The notes under the pieces are model-generated. The model was not told the origin of the DNA. It made no database searches and worked only from the letters and a program-made list of their open reading frames with translations. Below, piece after piece: positions 11,257-23,491 of a stretch of 64,000 nucleotides of DNA. Origin of the DNA: Apodospora peruviana (lineage: Eukaryota; Ascomycota; Sordariomycetes; Sordariales; Lasiosphaeriaceae); NCBI GenBank assembly GCA_033439685.1, contig JAUEDM010000002.1:5518001-5582000 (forward strand). Reading direction: 5' to 3'. Position 1 is the stretch's first letter. Every line of letters starts with the position of its first letter. A program made the translations under genes and the position numbers.

Positions 11257-11723
11257 TCACCTCGGCAATCCTTTAAACCCCTTCCCACCACCACCACCTC
11301 CCCTCCTCCTCCGTCCCGTCCCTCGTCCACCAGGACCTGTCGACGAACTACTACCAGGAGGCCCCTGCCTCATCAGCTCCGACAATCCCAAATCCTTCCA
11401 CGCAGGCTCTTTAGTTTTTTGAGTGGCCTTCTGGATCCCAAACGCCGCGTGTTGGTCGGGCACCACGTCGTCCTCGTCTTCTGGGTTGATCGGCTGCAGG
11501 TGCGGCGGCACGTAGATGTCGTCGGCCGGCAGCTTGTCCTTGCAGAAATCTTCGAACAGGTCGGCGTCGCGCGCTGCTTGCATGTGGATGTACGTGTACG
11601 AGGCGTCTTTGTTCTGATACCCACAACAACAGAAGGTGTGTTAGATTGTAGATTGGTTTGGTTTGGTTTGTGTAGAGAGAGAGGTGGGTGGGATTGATGG
11701 ATGGGAGGTACCATGGGTGGCAT
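11257..11723 (-). CDS. Small unknown protein with Gly/Arg-rich tail
   Basis: Two exons on minus: a 12-nt first exon (11723-11712, MPPM) and 11613-11257, joined by a 98-bp intron (GTACCT donor, CAG acceptor). This gives 122 residues. The second exon reads on from NKDASYTYIHMQAARD into a long acidic and proline-containing segment with YVPPHLQPINPEDEDD. The C-terminus is GRRRRGGGGGGKGFKGLPR, a basic glycine-rich tail typical of RNA- or nucleic-acid-binding proteins. I do not recognise a domain or a function. The ordered composition, clean splice sites and a compositionally coherent frame support a real gene. If the second Met in exon 2 were used instead, the protein would be 108 residues. Confidence 0.62.
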
Positions 11724-12536
11724 ACCATTGTGATTGACTCAGATCCCCTGCTCTCGGTCATTCCTGCGTGATAGAAAATTTCCCGAATTTGGTTTCTATC
11801 GTGAGTTTCTTTTCGTTTATTTATTTCGGCCAAGTTTGTTAGCTCATGATGTTGTTGTTTTGTTGTTGCTTAATGTTTCGGACCGCTTACTTTGCGCGGG
11901 CGGGCGCGCATCAGCCGGTGGGGTTGTCGTCAGGCCCCGTAATGTACGTAAGGTACGTACGGAATACGGATTACTGACTGAAGGTAAACATGGGAGGAGT
12001 GGACAATGATAGACACTTGGCACATCCCCCTTTTACCCCTTTATTTTCACCCCGAGTTTGCAATCGCAACCACAACTCACACAGCATTATACCCAGCCTT
12101 GCCATTAGCATACGGTAGCAAGCTTCCCCAATAATCTCGAAATATTTATATGGATACAAACCGAAAAATGTAATCTCTGGTTTCCAACGTTATCTACACT
12201 GTAGCAAGGACGACGGGGCTAATGGCGTTTGTTTAACATCACAACAGATGCATACCTCTGTATCACTTACAGGCCGATACCATGCCCCCCAATCTCATCA
12301 CCAATAATCAAAACAGAGGAAATTGTCTAACCATTAACTTGGATCTAAATCTCGTCTCGGCTACCATTCTCTCTTAGAAATTCCAATGTTTGTCATTACT
12401 AACATCCCGAATTCCTTTCTGCCGGTTCCTCTTTTGCAAACATTTTCATGAGATATCTCTAGAGTATCAACCCAGGCCACGCATCGTCGCCTGCCCATTC
12501 GCTCTTCCACAGAGGAATTGTCATACTCCACTAAGA
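11724..12536. other. Spacer
   Basis: Upstream region of the small unknown gene and 3' flank of the secreted repeat-protein gene. It includes GTACGTAAGGTACGTACGG-like direct and inverted copies near 11943-11962. I see no gene. Confidence 0.45.
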
Positions 12537-14118
12537 TCACTTAGGGATAGATATCGGTACGTTATCTGGAGTGGCCTGTCCACTAATAACAATGTCCATA
12601 GTCCCGTCGGACCACAAACCCGCCGTCTTTTGAGTGCTGCAAGGGAGATAAACCTGACTCGTGAGGTCAAAAGCCAGTGTCGCCTCGTTGATCGACAGCA
12701 CAGTGTGCAACGCATTGGTCAGGGTTGCCATGCAAGTGCCAAAAGTAAAGCGCTTTACCTCTTTCGGGCGAAAGTCGATATACCCGTTCGCCGAGGATTG
12801 AGAAATCTGATCGATAACAATGTGGCAGTCAGGAGGGTTGATGTCGACGTATCCTACATCGGTGTTGAAGCAGCGAGCAGCGCCTTGGAGGTCCTTGTCG
12901 GAGGCATCTCGCCTCTTCAGGGAGGACTCGGCACGCGGTACGGTTTTGTTTTCAAAACCCCCGGCCATACCGTTTCCATGAATCTCAACTGTTGCACCCT
13001 GGCCCATCCATTCACCCGCTAACCCATAAATGTTGCAGGCGTTGTAGATTGAAGTAGTGAGGTCAAAAGCCAGCTTTGCCTCGTTGACCGAGATGTCCCG
13101 GTCCTGATCGTTGCACAGCCATCCCTGGCAAGTCTCGTGGGTAAAGACCCTGCACGACTGCTTCGAGATGTCGATATAGCCCGTGGGCGAGAATTGAGAC
13201 ATCATGTCGATAACAATGTGGCAGTCGGAAGGGTTGATAGCCTTGCTGTTGTTGTTGCGGTAGCAGCCAGATCCACTTTGGTGATTCTCCGGAGAGGACT
13301 GGGTACGTAAGCGTCCATGAATAGCAACATGTGTACCCTGGCCGGTCCAGACGCCCGCCAACCCATTGATGCTGCAGACGTCGTAGACCTGACTCGTCAG
13401 GTCAGCAGCCAGCTGGCTCTCGTTGACCGAGATGACCCAGCCCACATCGTTGCAAATCCATCCCTCGCAAGTTCCGTGTCTAAAGACACTGCAGGTGTAC
13501 TCTGGGACGTCGAGAAAGCCCGTGGGCGAGGATTGAGACATCAAATCGATGACAGTTTGACAGTCGGGAGGGTTGATGCGCTTCTCGTTTTCGTTGCTGT
13601 AGCAGTCATTCCCATTTTCGTGGTGAATGGGGAAATCACGCTTCCTCAGAGTGGAGGATATGGCGGTCAGATTGATGGACACCTGGCCGTCAAAATAGAT
13701 TCCGTCCTTGTGGTTCTCGACGCACTCAACAAGCAGCTGGTCCTCGAGGATGGAGATGGCATCAGTCTTCTTGACGTGGATAGTGGTATCCGGAGAGCCG
13801 CAGATCGACGCGAGGCAGTTGGAGAAGTTGCGTGCAAAACACTCGCCATTGGTCAAAGTGATCTCGTCGTTGGGGAAGTCATGGTTGTTGATCTCGAGGG
13901 TGGCGTACTTGCAGGCGTACGGCGATGCTCCATTGGTCTGGCATTTGCAACACTTGTTAGTACGTGAATCACCGAAGGTCTGAGGAAGGGAGCCGACTCA
14001 CCACCACAGGGGCCGGCTGGCAAGTGACCAAGCTACCGTACGAACGAGTGGCAATCTCAAGACGACTGCAAAGGCCAATCTGCAGCAAAACTGCCAGGGA
14101 AAGGATTGTGCAAAGCAT
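12537..14118 (-). CDS. Secreted cysteine-domain repeat protein
   Basis: Two exons, 14118-14002 and 13937-12537, split by a 64-bp intron, encode 505 residues. The start MLCTILSLAVLLQIGLC is a strong signal peptide. An N-terminal Cys-bearing unit is followed by three homologous units at about residues 151-246, 264-359 and 395-488. Each has the form C...INPxDC..VIDxxSQ.S..GY.D...GTC...SVNEA.LAFDLTS.VY..C...AG.W. Units 1 and 2 have six cysteines; unit 3 has four. Dibasic sites lie before unit 1 (KR at 138-139) and before unit 3 (KRR at 380-382), so Kex2 cleavage in the Golgi is possible. The spacing of DC, GTC and the following helix is reminiscent of Ecp2/Hce2-type effector domains, but I could not test this. 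The function is unknown; an extracellular role is likely. Confidence 0.82.
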
Positions 14119-15620
14119 GTTGGGTAAGGTGGGTATGGACGGAGAAAGTTGTCGTGATCCTGTGTTGTGTCGCCACCTTTGTGCAGTTGCGGTCGAAAGT
14201 GGTTTGTTGAGGGAAGGAGAGAAAGGAAGAGCTCTAGAAAGAGGACTATTTATAGGAGGAAGGGGCGTGGGGCCCGACAGAAGTGAATGGAAAGATGACC
14301 GCCAGTGGGACTCCGCCTCCCTGGTCGTCGATGCCATATTTGTTTTCACTTCGAACTCGCTGGGATGAACTCATGTCCACTACGGTCAGGATCAACGGGT
14401 GTCATCGGTTTGACGGTTTGATTGCGTTAGCAGAAGGCAGGCGGTGTTCCAGTCATGGACAGGTGACCACGAAAGTTCACCGGAACACATTCGATGAAAT
14501 ATGAAGATGCCGTGTTTATACAGTACCTACCTTTCCTTAAATAGGTGTGAAGATAGTACCTTGCGACGAGGCTCTAAGTATCTAACGTAGAAGAAAGTGA
14601 CCGGCAATGTACCTGATGGAGATATTGCTCTTGAAAAAAAAACCGAGAATTAACCTCAGAGCAAGAACTATTGCGGAAATTGCAACTCCCACGTGGGAAG
14701 ACGTCAGCTGCGATGAGAATATATGCCATTGAAATGAGCAATTTGTAAATCTCATCTCATATTATTGGGACTGACTGCTCAACTCTGTGGTTCGGGCCGA
14801 GTATCCTTCGGGAGAGCTGTTCGGGCGGTAGTGTGGTTTCCATGTTACGGCCGCTACATCACGAAAGCAACTGGAACCGCAAAAGGAATCAGATGAACAG
14901 TTAATTAGCACACTAATTTGCCAAGGAAGATACGGATCGATATTACGCCCACCATGGATCCGAACTGGTTATATGATTATCTGTTGCTGCGGAGGGGAAC
15001 AATCTCTTCTCCAGGCCCTTTGGGACTAGAATCGAAATTGTGCTGTAATTCCAATGGAGCAACATGGGAGAATGTGTAGGTAAGTGGCATTTGCTGCACG
15101 GAACGGTGTGTGTTGATCCCCTTGGTTCCATAATTATACGATGCCAGATATCTTGGATCCCAAGAAAGACGGTACACCTGTCAAATCTCCTGATGTGCTT
15201 TCAGCTGGCATCTTCCTCATAAGCAGACGAGTACAAAGCCGTGTTAGTCCAAAGTTCACGAGTCCAACGACTTAGCTGGCTGTCCTGCAATTGTTCTTTT
15301 TAACCTCGTTCAATTTTCATTGCTAATCTACCCTATCTGAAAAACTTGATCTCAACCTCTGCCCACTCTATCCAGCTCAAAACAACAATTAATCAAAGAC
15401 CGCAGTAAAGAAAAAGTCATGAAATAAATCATTCCAGCCAATCTCGTCGCCAACTCAAGTCCCCATATGCGTTACGGATACTTTCCCATTCTTGCTCAAG
15501 CGTCTCATTCTCTTCTTCCAAGCCACTCTGCTGCTCCTCCACCTCCTAGGTCATCTCCTCAATACTGTCCCACTCGCTACCATGCTCCTGCTGCTGATTT
15601 TCCTCTACTCAAACGTCTTT
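14119..15620. other. Promoter and gene-free spacer
   Basis: The left part is the promoter of the secreted repeat-protein gene. The remainder, up to the decayed NLR, has no supportable frame. It is somewhat AT-rich, with several TACCT-type motifs near 14520-14560. Confidence 0.45.
14247..14254 (-). promoter_or_regulatory. TATA box of secreted repeat-protein gene
   Basis: On the minus strand the sequence reads TATAAATA, 129 bp upstream of the ATG at 14118. The match and the distance fit a fungal TATA promoter, as is common for tightly regulated secreted-protein genes. Confidence 0.55.
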
Positions 15621-18600
15621 TCACTCTTTCACACCAGCCTTCAGTTTCTGAAGGGGCGTTGTTGTCGTCGTCCCCCGATCTTCCAAACCACGTTCCTCTT
15701 CCGACCGCCGCCCAGAGCTGCCCATCTGCCCATCACCCTGTTCCTCGTCCACATAATTATCCGTACCAGGTGATCTCTTCAGTAATCCACCACCTCGCTT
15801 TTTGTTCTGCCTCTTCTCAACATACCGCATCGACTCAAGACTATCTTCATGATCAGGTCCAAGTGTCTGCCGCTGAAGACGTAGGCAATCCTCCATCATG
15901 GAAAGCGCCTCCTCGCGATTGCCCGTGTGATACAAAGTCTCGGCAACGAAATGCATCGAGTACAGGGTCTCAGCATCAGACTCCCCCAGAACGTTTTCAC
16001 TCAACTTCCACTCCTGCATAGCCAACGACTTAGCCTCTTTGTGCCGGCCCTGGCGATAGTACAGGCGGCCCAAAGCATACATGCTGTGCAGTGTCTCCCG
16101 GTGCTCCGGCCCCAGCACTTTCCTCCTCCTTTCCAACACTCAAAAGCCCAGTTGCTCCGCCTCCTCGAAACGTTCCTGCTCAATGTATAACCAAAACAAA
16201 TCACTCATACCACGCCATGTCTCTCCATGCTCCTCCCCAAATAACTTGCTAAGTTGTTCCACACAAGAAGTGAGTAGAAACTCACCTTCTTCGAGTCGAC
16301 CTTGCTGATAATACAATGTTCCCAGGTTTTTCATGGCTGTTAAGGTCATGGAGTGTCCATCCCCAAACAGTTTTCTCCTAACTTCCAAGCTTCGTACCAG
16401 AAGAGACTTTGCTTCATCGCATCTGTTTTGGTTCATGTAGGTCACAGCTAGGTCACGCATATGCCTCGGTGTGAGGAGATGTTTTTCTCCGTAGATCTCT
16501 TCACAGATCCTCAAGTTATGCGCGTGCAATACTTCGGCCTCTTTCAACTGATCTTGCATATACTATATATGACCGAGGGTGGAACTGAGTTCCAATAGCA
16601 GATCATCTTCTTCCCGTAATGTCTTTGCAACAATTCTGCCTTTTCCCGCCGACCTTGGTGAAGGTAGCAAAGTGCCAAGTCGTGCTGAATTTTTAATGTC
16701 GTCCGGTGTTCCTTTCCCAGCACATCTGCGGCTAACTCTGCTGATTGCACTTGTGACAGCTCTGCTTCCTTCATTCGTCCCTGGTCAAGGTTTACAATTG
16801 CAAGCAGTCTGATCCTTTCAATTGTATCCAGAGATCTTTCCCCTAGCACAGATGTCCGCAACTCTACGGCTTGCAGGAGAAACTTCTCCGCGGCCTTGAG
16901 GTCTTCCACGTCGTGATACAGGAACGCACTAATGCTGTGGCAAAGAGTCGCTTTCGAAATCTCCACGTATTTTGACTCTGTTCTCTCCAATTTCAGAACA
17001 GAGTACGCGTGAGCAAGGTACGCACCGCATACGGGCCAATTCCCAAAAACCTCGTTATGGGGATATACCTCCGATACTACCAAGAGTGCTTTTTCCGCAA
17101 AATCGCGCTTTGAACCTTTCATGCTAAGCCAAGCTCGAGGCACTAACTGGACGAGGCGGTGCATATCGAAGCGATAGTTCTTGTCCTCGGAAATGAAAGA
17201 AAATGCCTCAGAACCCCCAAGGACTTTGTGAGTTGTATTTCCCCTCTTTCATCTTGGTCATCATGTTGATTCCCGTATAGAGATAAAAACTCTAGGGGAA
17301 TGGCCTGCCGGTCGAAGAAACTCATGAGTGAAAGAAGTTCAGCCGCGAATGCGTCTCGTTCCTGGATTTACTCAAACAAAAGAATCCACGTTGACGCAAC
17401 CGCCCGGGGCGTGTCTGAGTCTCTCCCAACGGTCTCAACCTCTTCGGCAAATAATTTGGTGGTGTGCTGATCACTCTTGTCTATAAGCTCCAGGTATTGG
17501 TTGACCGATATCATGTTCTCTTGGATAAATGCTGCAGCCTGGGCCAGTGCGAGAGTCAGAAACTCAAGCCGAGAAGAAAGCCTTGACAACTGAGCGGGCT
17601 CCACATCGACCTCTGTGAGCTTCTCGCGGAGCAGCTCTTCCGACTCGTCCTCGCTCATCTTTCCAACCTCGATAAGTTGCTTCCCTTCCGTTAGCTTCAG
17701 GCCCAGCTGCTTGTCTCTGGTCGTGACAAGAACAGATCCATGGCTGCACTCGGAGATATGAGCGAGATTGGCCTTCCCACTTTCCCCTGGCTGGCTATAG
17801 AAGAGCTTCATATCATCAGCATTGTCGATTATTATGAGCCAGGTTTTCCTTCGTTCCAAGCCATTGTTTCACAAGTGCAAAAATATCCGATTTGGGGTCA
17901 TCGTAGCCGGGGATTTGGCAATCTTGAGCAATTGAGGCATATGCTTGGCGAAATCGTTCAACGTTGTTTTGCATGGACCTAAAACACCGATACCTCTGGG
18001 CACGTCTCTTTAAGCCAGTATGCATATTCCACTGCTATTTGGGTTTTTCTGTGGCAGTTAGCAAGCCAGTCAGGATTTATACAATTTCAGCAACGTACCC
18101 GGTACCACCGAGGCCAAAGAGCGCCGTCCTGATTTGCGAAGATGGTTCTACGAGGAGCTATTTAAGCCTCTCGAGAATGGGTTGGCGGCCGATGAATGCG
18201 TCGTTCTTAAGATGGGGCACAAGAACTGGTTGCATCTTGTCGGTGACTGGGGAGTGCATCTCAGCCCTGGCATGAACCAGAAGTTGTTTGTTGTCGAGGA
18301 TATACTCACACCATGGATCAGAAGGCTGCATCCCGGGCGTTGGTACCGTTGGTGCGGACACCTCCTCGATTCGCTTCCCACCGATTTTGCCGCCTAGACC
18401 TTCATTACGGATGAAGTGTCTGAGAACGCCATAGACGGCGCTGTACTGTGGGTCGGACTTGTGATTACACCTCACCATTTTCCTATGGTCGGCATCAATA
18501 GTTTCGACAGTCTCAATGCTTGCGAGGCCAAGCCTTGAAGACTCGTCGTCGACAACCTGTGAGCGTCAGTCAGAGTGATGAGCAAGAACACAAACCGCTA

Positions 18601-19467
18601 CGTCACGGATATATACCTTGTTGTGTAAACCCCCGAGTCGGATGCCAGACATTCCTCTTCCCTCCTGGAACGAGTGGATTTTAATACCAAGCTCACGCAC
18701 GATTACTTCAAACTCTTGCTGAATTTGGTCCAGGACGATGTTGTTGATCTCCAGGGAGTTGAGAGGTGTTTGTTTGCATCCTGAAAGGCAAGTCGAGAAA
18801 GATTTGCGGCTATCTGGCCCCAATCCGCAAATATACTCCCTCAATGCGGTGTACCAAGAAAGACGATGAGCTTCGTCCGAGATTGACATGTATTTGATCG
18901 ACATAATGCCTGCAAACTGCGGGTGAGCTCTCTCTCTACCTCCATTTGAACGTTGGGTCGTTCGCTCACATTCTTAACGACGATATCTCCGAGGCTGTGG
19001 ACGACAGATATGATCGGGTCCTGGTGTTCGTGTAAGCGTTATAACTAAGGTACATTTAAGGCTTCCTATGTACCTCATTCTTGAGATCCCTCTCGAGGTG
19101 AAAGGTAAGGTTTCGACCATGCTGTAGGACACTTGTTCTTGTTGCTCGCCTGGAACATGCCACCGATCACATCCGCATTGTAGCCATACGTCCAGACTCT
19201 AGCTTCTGGGATGTCGGGCACGAGGTAATCTCGGGGCCAGAACACTTTACGCGGAGTCAGGGGGCACTCGAAATTGAGCTCCCTTCGCCGTGGTTGGTAT
19301 CGGACTGGCCGGCGCGGATGGCGACATTTGGGCTCGGGATCGAAAGGGTAGTTTGAAGACATTTCGACGGCTTCGGTCCTTATAAGCCGGGAGCGACGTA
19401 TTTTCGGCGTTATTAATTCGGTCTCCTTCCCACGTATGTCGTGGATGTCCCCGGAGCCCATGGGCAA
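15621..19467 (-). pseudogene. Decayed NLR: alpha/beta-hydrolase - NB-ARC - TPR
   Basis: Read from high to low coordinates, the fragments line up with a fungal STAND protein. The pieces are a hydrolase-like start (FWPRDYLVPDIPEARVWTYGYNADVIGG) at about 19240-19140; an HSLGDI segment near 18980 where HSLGG is usual; a linker ending VRCNHKSDPQYSAV; a Walker A GLGGTGKTQ whose second glycine codon is split by a short intron (near 18090-18030); NB-ARC sequence to about 17370; and then Kinesin-light-chain-type TPRs to 15621. Lesions: a frameshift near 19130, TAG at 18158-18160, TAG at 17979-17981 where Trp is expected, frameshifts near 17965, 17855 and 17190, TAA at 17368-17370 where Gln is expected, a break near 16560, and TGA at 16140-16142. 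Several introns remain recognisable, so decay is fairly recent. Intact relatives control self/non-self responses in fungi. Confidence 0.85.
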
Positions 19468-22400
19468 AGATGATATATAAAGTGTTACTGAAGAACCCAG
19501 ATAGTGAAGAACACAGATGGCGAAGAATCCGGAACGCTCAACTTACTTGACACTGTACGGCCCGCTCGTTGCGCCGCCGGACAGGTCGGTGAAACCAATT
19601 CGATGCACGCTGCCCGGGTTTGACATTGAATGGCGGAACTGATTTTAGAGAAGTAAAAGTTAAAGTTCACCCGGGTGACATCAGAGAAGCAATTCAAATC
19701 CGACCCATCACATCAGGTCAGGTAGGCAACAACTGGGAAGTCAGCCCCGCATCGTTCTTGGTCGAGGCTTCCAATCATTCCAGATCTGCCTCATGGCAGC
19801 CACAAACTCCGAACCTCGGAATTCAACCCTCAGGCTCCAACTCACTTACCTACAGTTTTCCGAGTCGTCATTCTACAACCCCATACCTCACCACACGAAA
19901 TCATCACGAACTACAAACGAGCATCAGCCATTTTCGGAACCAAACAACACAACAAGCCGGCAGACTACCGAAGTATAAGGGAAATGGACGTTTATACGGA
20001 ATACCCGGTATACTGTTAGGGCTCCAGCACCTAGTGACACAAAATCGTTGCTGTAACAAGGCGATGAGACCGACAAGAACCCCATGCGTTCTTCCCCTAC
20101 CTTCTCCAACGTGTCTTGTCACCAAAGACAACGACGACTCGTACAACACCCACGGTTACCTTTGGTACTTATCTCCACGTGAACCGCGAGAAGTCATCAG
20201 TACCGACTGGCTAGATGGATCCAGTCGTAAGTTGCGGCGACGCCGTTGCCACTCCATACCCTCGGATCTCCCGAGATGGGAACGCAAAACAGTTGTAGAC
20301 CAGGTAAAGTAACGAGTATCAACCGTACTATCCTACCGCAATAAGGAAGTGAAAGAGGGTATGGCAGGATTTATGTCCCCTTTTCTATCTGATAAATAGC
20401 CTACCGAGCAAACCAGGATAGGAAGGCCAGGTCTAGAATCATATCCAGATCTCTGGGCACCGGGAAAGGAGGGGCCACGAACACGGAGAGCAGCATAACA
20501 GCTCAAGCTGTGAACTCCAACCAAATCTTGTTAGACTTGGGGACCCCCGCAATTTAGTGGCGACTGATGCCAGCACCTCCACGCGAAAATGGATTCACGG
20601 TGGAGGAGCCGACGATCTTCAGACTTCAATCTGTCAAGACTCAAGCGGGGTGGTTGGGCTCCACCATCGTGACACAATCGCAAAAGAAAGTGCCCTCCAA
20701 GGCTCCAGATGTGGATTGCTTGGGGAGGAATGGTGGAAATCTTTCCTCTCGGGAGTTTCCGTCTGCATGAATGACAGAGAGTTGTAGGAAGCCGATCTGA
20801 AACTAAAATCGCATCATGGAAACCGCCTCTATCTACACGTCGTAAAGCCTCAGTCGAGCAACAGCGGAACAAACCAATCGTCGTCTTATCTCAAGTTCTC
20901 AACGACGACCAAGAGAGACTGGAGCTGCCAGACGCGGCCCGAATTTAAGTTGGGCCTCTCCTGAATGCTCCGCCCCCTTGCCTTCGCGTGCAGCTGGCGA
21001 GTGGACAGCCTTTTGTTCTCATTTATCCTTTGCGACGTTTGTTTCGATAGGACCGGCAAGCCGTCGTTTTTCTGATGCTATCAATGCTGCTGCCGTCTAT
21101 AGACAAGAAGAACATCGACCTCCACGTCCTAATGACCTGCATCAATCAGTTCAGTTGGTCGTCGATTGCATGAACGGAAGAGGGTAAGGCAACGAACAAA
21201 AAAAGGGAACCTGGAATGGCGACGGGACAAGTTTCCATGGAAGGCTGGTACGTTACCTATCGATTGCATCCGCCCGGTCGTCCATTGCACCACAGCGTCG
21301 GTGTGGCGCTATCTTTGGACCTGCATAAGTGAAGGTGCACCAACCCACCTTGACAAAAGCTTGCCACGCTTGCCCATCACGCACACCTACTGTACCCTTC
21401 TGGTCTTCGGAAGTTGGTTACGATGTGGCTGGAGAATAAAACACGCATACACCTTCTCCCGTCTTCCTCTTTCCGAAGCGCAAAGCTTGGCTGGCTTGGG
21501 ATGCTTGGCCTGGGTCGTGAGGCTCTGGAAGTTATGGATCATCAGTTATCGTGATGGGCAGTCAAGGAGATTGCCCCCGAGAATCGAGGTGGAGGTCGAG
21601 CCAAGGCAATATTCGCTGCCACAAGGTCTGTACGTAGCAAACCAGGCATCGGATGGACGCGCTGTGACTGGGCGTGCTGCGAGCTACCTACGCTGTGGCG
21701 TTTGACCGCAGGTTGGTGACCAAGGAACAGCGCACAGAATGACCCAGCCATCCATCCGAGAAAGAAGAGAAAACGAAGTGGCACGACACGTCGCCATCGA
21801 CCCAATATCGCACCGCGCTCAATCAATTCCCATATGGCAAGTGGTTGTGAGTAGTGTCTAAGACCTCTGGGTCGTGTCTGCGGGCCTCGTGAGTTGGACA
21901 GTGGAACTCCATCTCTAGCGTGACTCCCTGGTCCCTCCGCCTGCCGGGCATCCTTGAATTGTTTCTTGCATTACCAGGGCAGGTCGCCGCTCCAGCGTCA
22001 TGGCAGGACGCGCTAGGGAGGCAACGCGCAGGACAGAGGCCCAGAGGTGAAGAGGGTCCCTCCTGTTGCAACTTTGCTGAGTGCTCTGCATCAACTGGCC
22101 GATTCCCGCCAATCAGATTAATCGTGTGCAACCGAAAGGGCAACCCACCCCAATTCAAGCTTACTGGGCCGCGCATGGGCCTGGACCATGTCGGTCGACA
22201 GCTGCAGCAGTGCAGCCGCCAGCTTCGACTTTTCCCAGATTGGCCCTAGTGCGCATCCACCGGTACGTACTCGTACTCTCATTTCCCATTTCCCATTTCG
22301 TCCTGCAATTACACACTGCCCCGGTTGCGAATGCTCGAGCTTGTTCGTGCCTTGGACTTCCTTTTCTCCCAGTTCTTCTTCCCAGGGAAACTCAAAAACC

Positions 22401-22987
22401 TCCCCCATCACCCGGCACGGCCAATTCCCCTCGCTTTTTCACCACGACTTCGCGGTTCAGGCAGGTGAAACCAGGTCTTTGCCGTTCTTTCGTCCCGTCT
22501 TCCATTTTGTACTTCGCCCCGTCGCCATCGCACATGGTGGTTCCGCCGACGACGACCGATTGAGCCCGCGAAATCTCCTGCTGGGAAGGGGTTAGGGCAC
22601 CTCGATCTTACCGTCCAAATCGTCCACTTCTGCGTCGCCGTCTCTCTCGATTGAAGGCGCCTTTTCCGTCTCTACTCACGTTGGTCAGTCTCAATTCTCT
22701 CGTCACTTCTGTCTTGCGTGCACATGGCAATCTGGAACCTACCACAGACATTGTCATTCCTTCCAACTCCTCTCAGCTGAGCCGGCCTTGCTATGTCGTG
22801 CGTCGTGCTTCCTTGGTTGCTCATGAGTGACTCGAACTGACACTCTGCAGGCCTTCTGTCGGGGAACATTCTGTCACCATAAAACAACCCACCGCCCCTC
22901 TCTGCCTCTGGTTCAGCAAGGCAACCCCGACGATATCTTTATACCCTCACTCAGTCATTACGCATTCAGCAACCATTCACACACGCC
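19468..22987. other. 3.5-kb gene-free region
   Basis: No frame here carries a recognisable domain, and codon patterns do not stand out. The part next to 22988 should hold the promoter and a pyrimidine-rich leader of the membrane-protein gene. The stretch at 19500-20900 beside the NLR pseudogene may be older decayed sequence, but I cannot identify its origin. Confidence 0.4.
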
Positions 22988-23491
22988 ATGGCGTCCATCG
23001 ACCAAGAAAAGACCGACAGGCCGGGCCTGAGCATCGAGACCGTGACGTCGCCGGAGTTGACAATGAAGCCGTCCCGGGACCCCTTTGCATCGGAGCTTAC
23101 CCTATCGGCCGAGAAGGGCGGTGCCGGCCTGCCGAGAACATCAGACATCTCGACGCCCGCCAGCTCGCACAGAAATCCGTTCGACACCGACATCGAGGCC
23201 ATAATCACCACGAGCGAGCAGTGTATTAGGAAATCCACAGAATGCACAAAGGGAGGTACCGAGTGCCAGGTCTGGCCCGGCCAGGATCACTGGCGACGCA
23301 AGGCCAAGGCCGCCAAGATGAACCGCCACAGCTGCAACTGCCTTGCCCACCTTAGCAAGCGCAACAGATTGATCGTCAAGATCCTGATTGGCGTGTTGAT
23401 AGTCGGCATTGCCGTCGGCGTGGGCTTCGGAGTCAGCAAACCACTTGGTGCGGATATCTGGCGTAGCGAGAATCAAAACGCGCGCCTATGA
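22988..23491 (+). CDS. Conserved fungal single-pass membrane protein
   Basis: One exon, 167 residues. The first about 60 residues are Ser/Thr/Pro-rich and probably disordered. The block HRNPFDTDIEA, then a Cys cluster (EC..., TECQVWPGQDHW, SCNCLAHL), leads into LSKRNRLIVK. One transmembrane segment follows at residues about 127-149 (ILIGVLIVGIAVGVGFGVS). A short tail closes the protein. I recall close relatives in Sordariomycetes annotated only as hypothetical, all with the CQVWPGQDHW and SCNCLA motifs and the single helix. The positive residues before the helix favour the N-terminal part being cytosolic, where the Cys residues could be palmitoylated or bind metal. Function unknown. Confidence 0.78.
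   Translation: MASIDQEKTDRPGLSIETVTSPELTMKPSRDPFASELTLSAEKGGAGLPRTSDISTPASSHRNPFDTDIEAIITTSEQCIRKSTECTKGGTECQVWPGQDHWRRKAKAAKMNRHSCNCLAHLSKRNRLIVKILIGVLIVGIAVGVGFGVSKPLGADIWRSENQNARL

Noticed and set aside
15467..16021. 184-codon plus-strand frame
   Set aside because: Antisense to the TPR end of the NLR pseudogene. Pro/Ser-rich only because the opposite strand is Glu/Arg-rich.
19620..20312. 230-codon open frame on plus
   Set aside because: Unrecognisable, with many short overlapping frames beside it. No evidence of coding bias.
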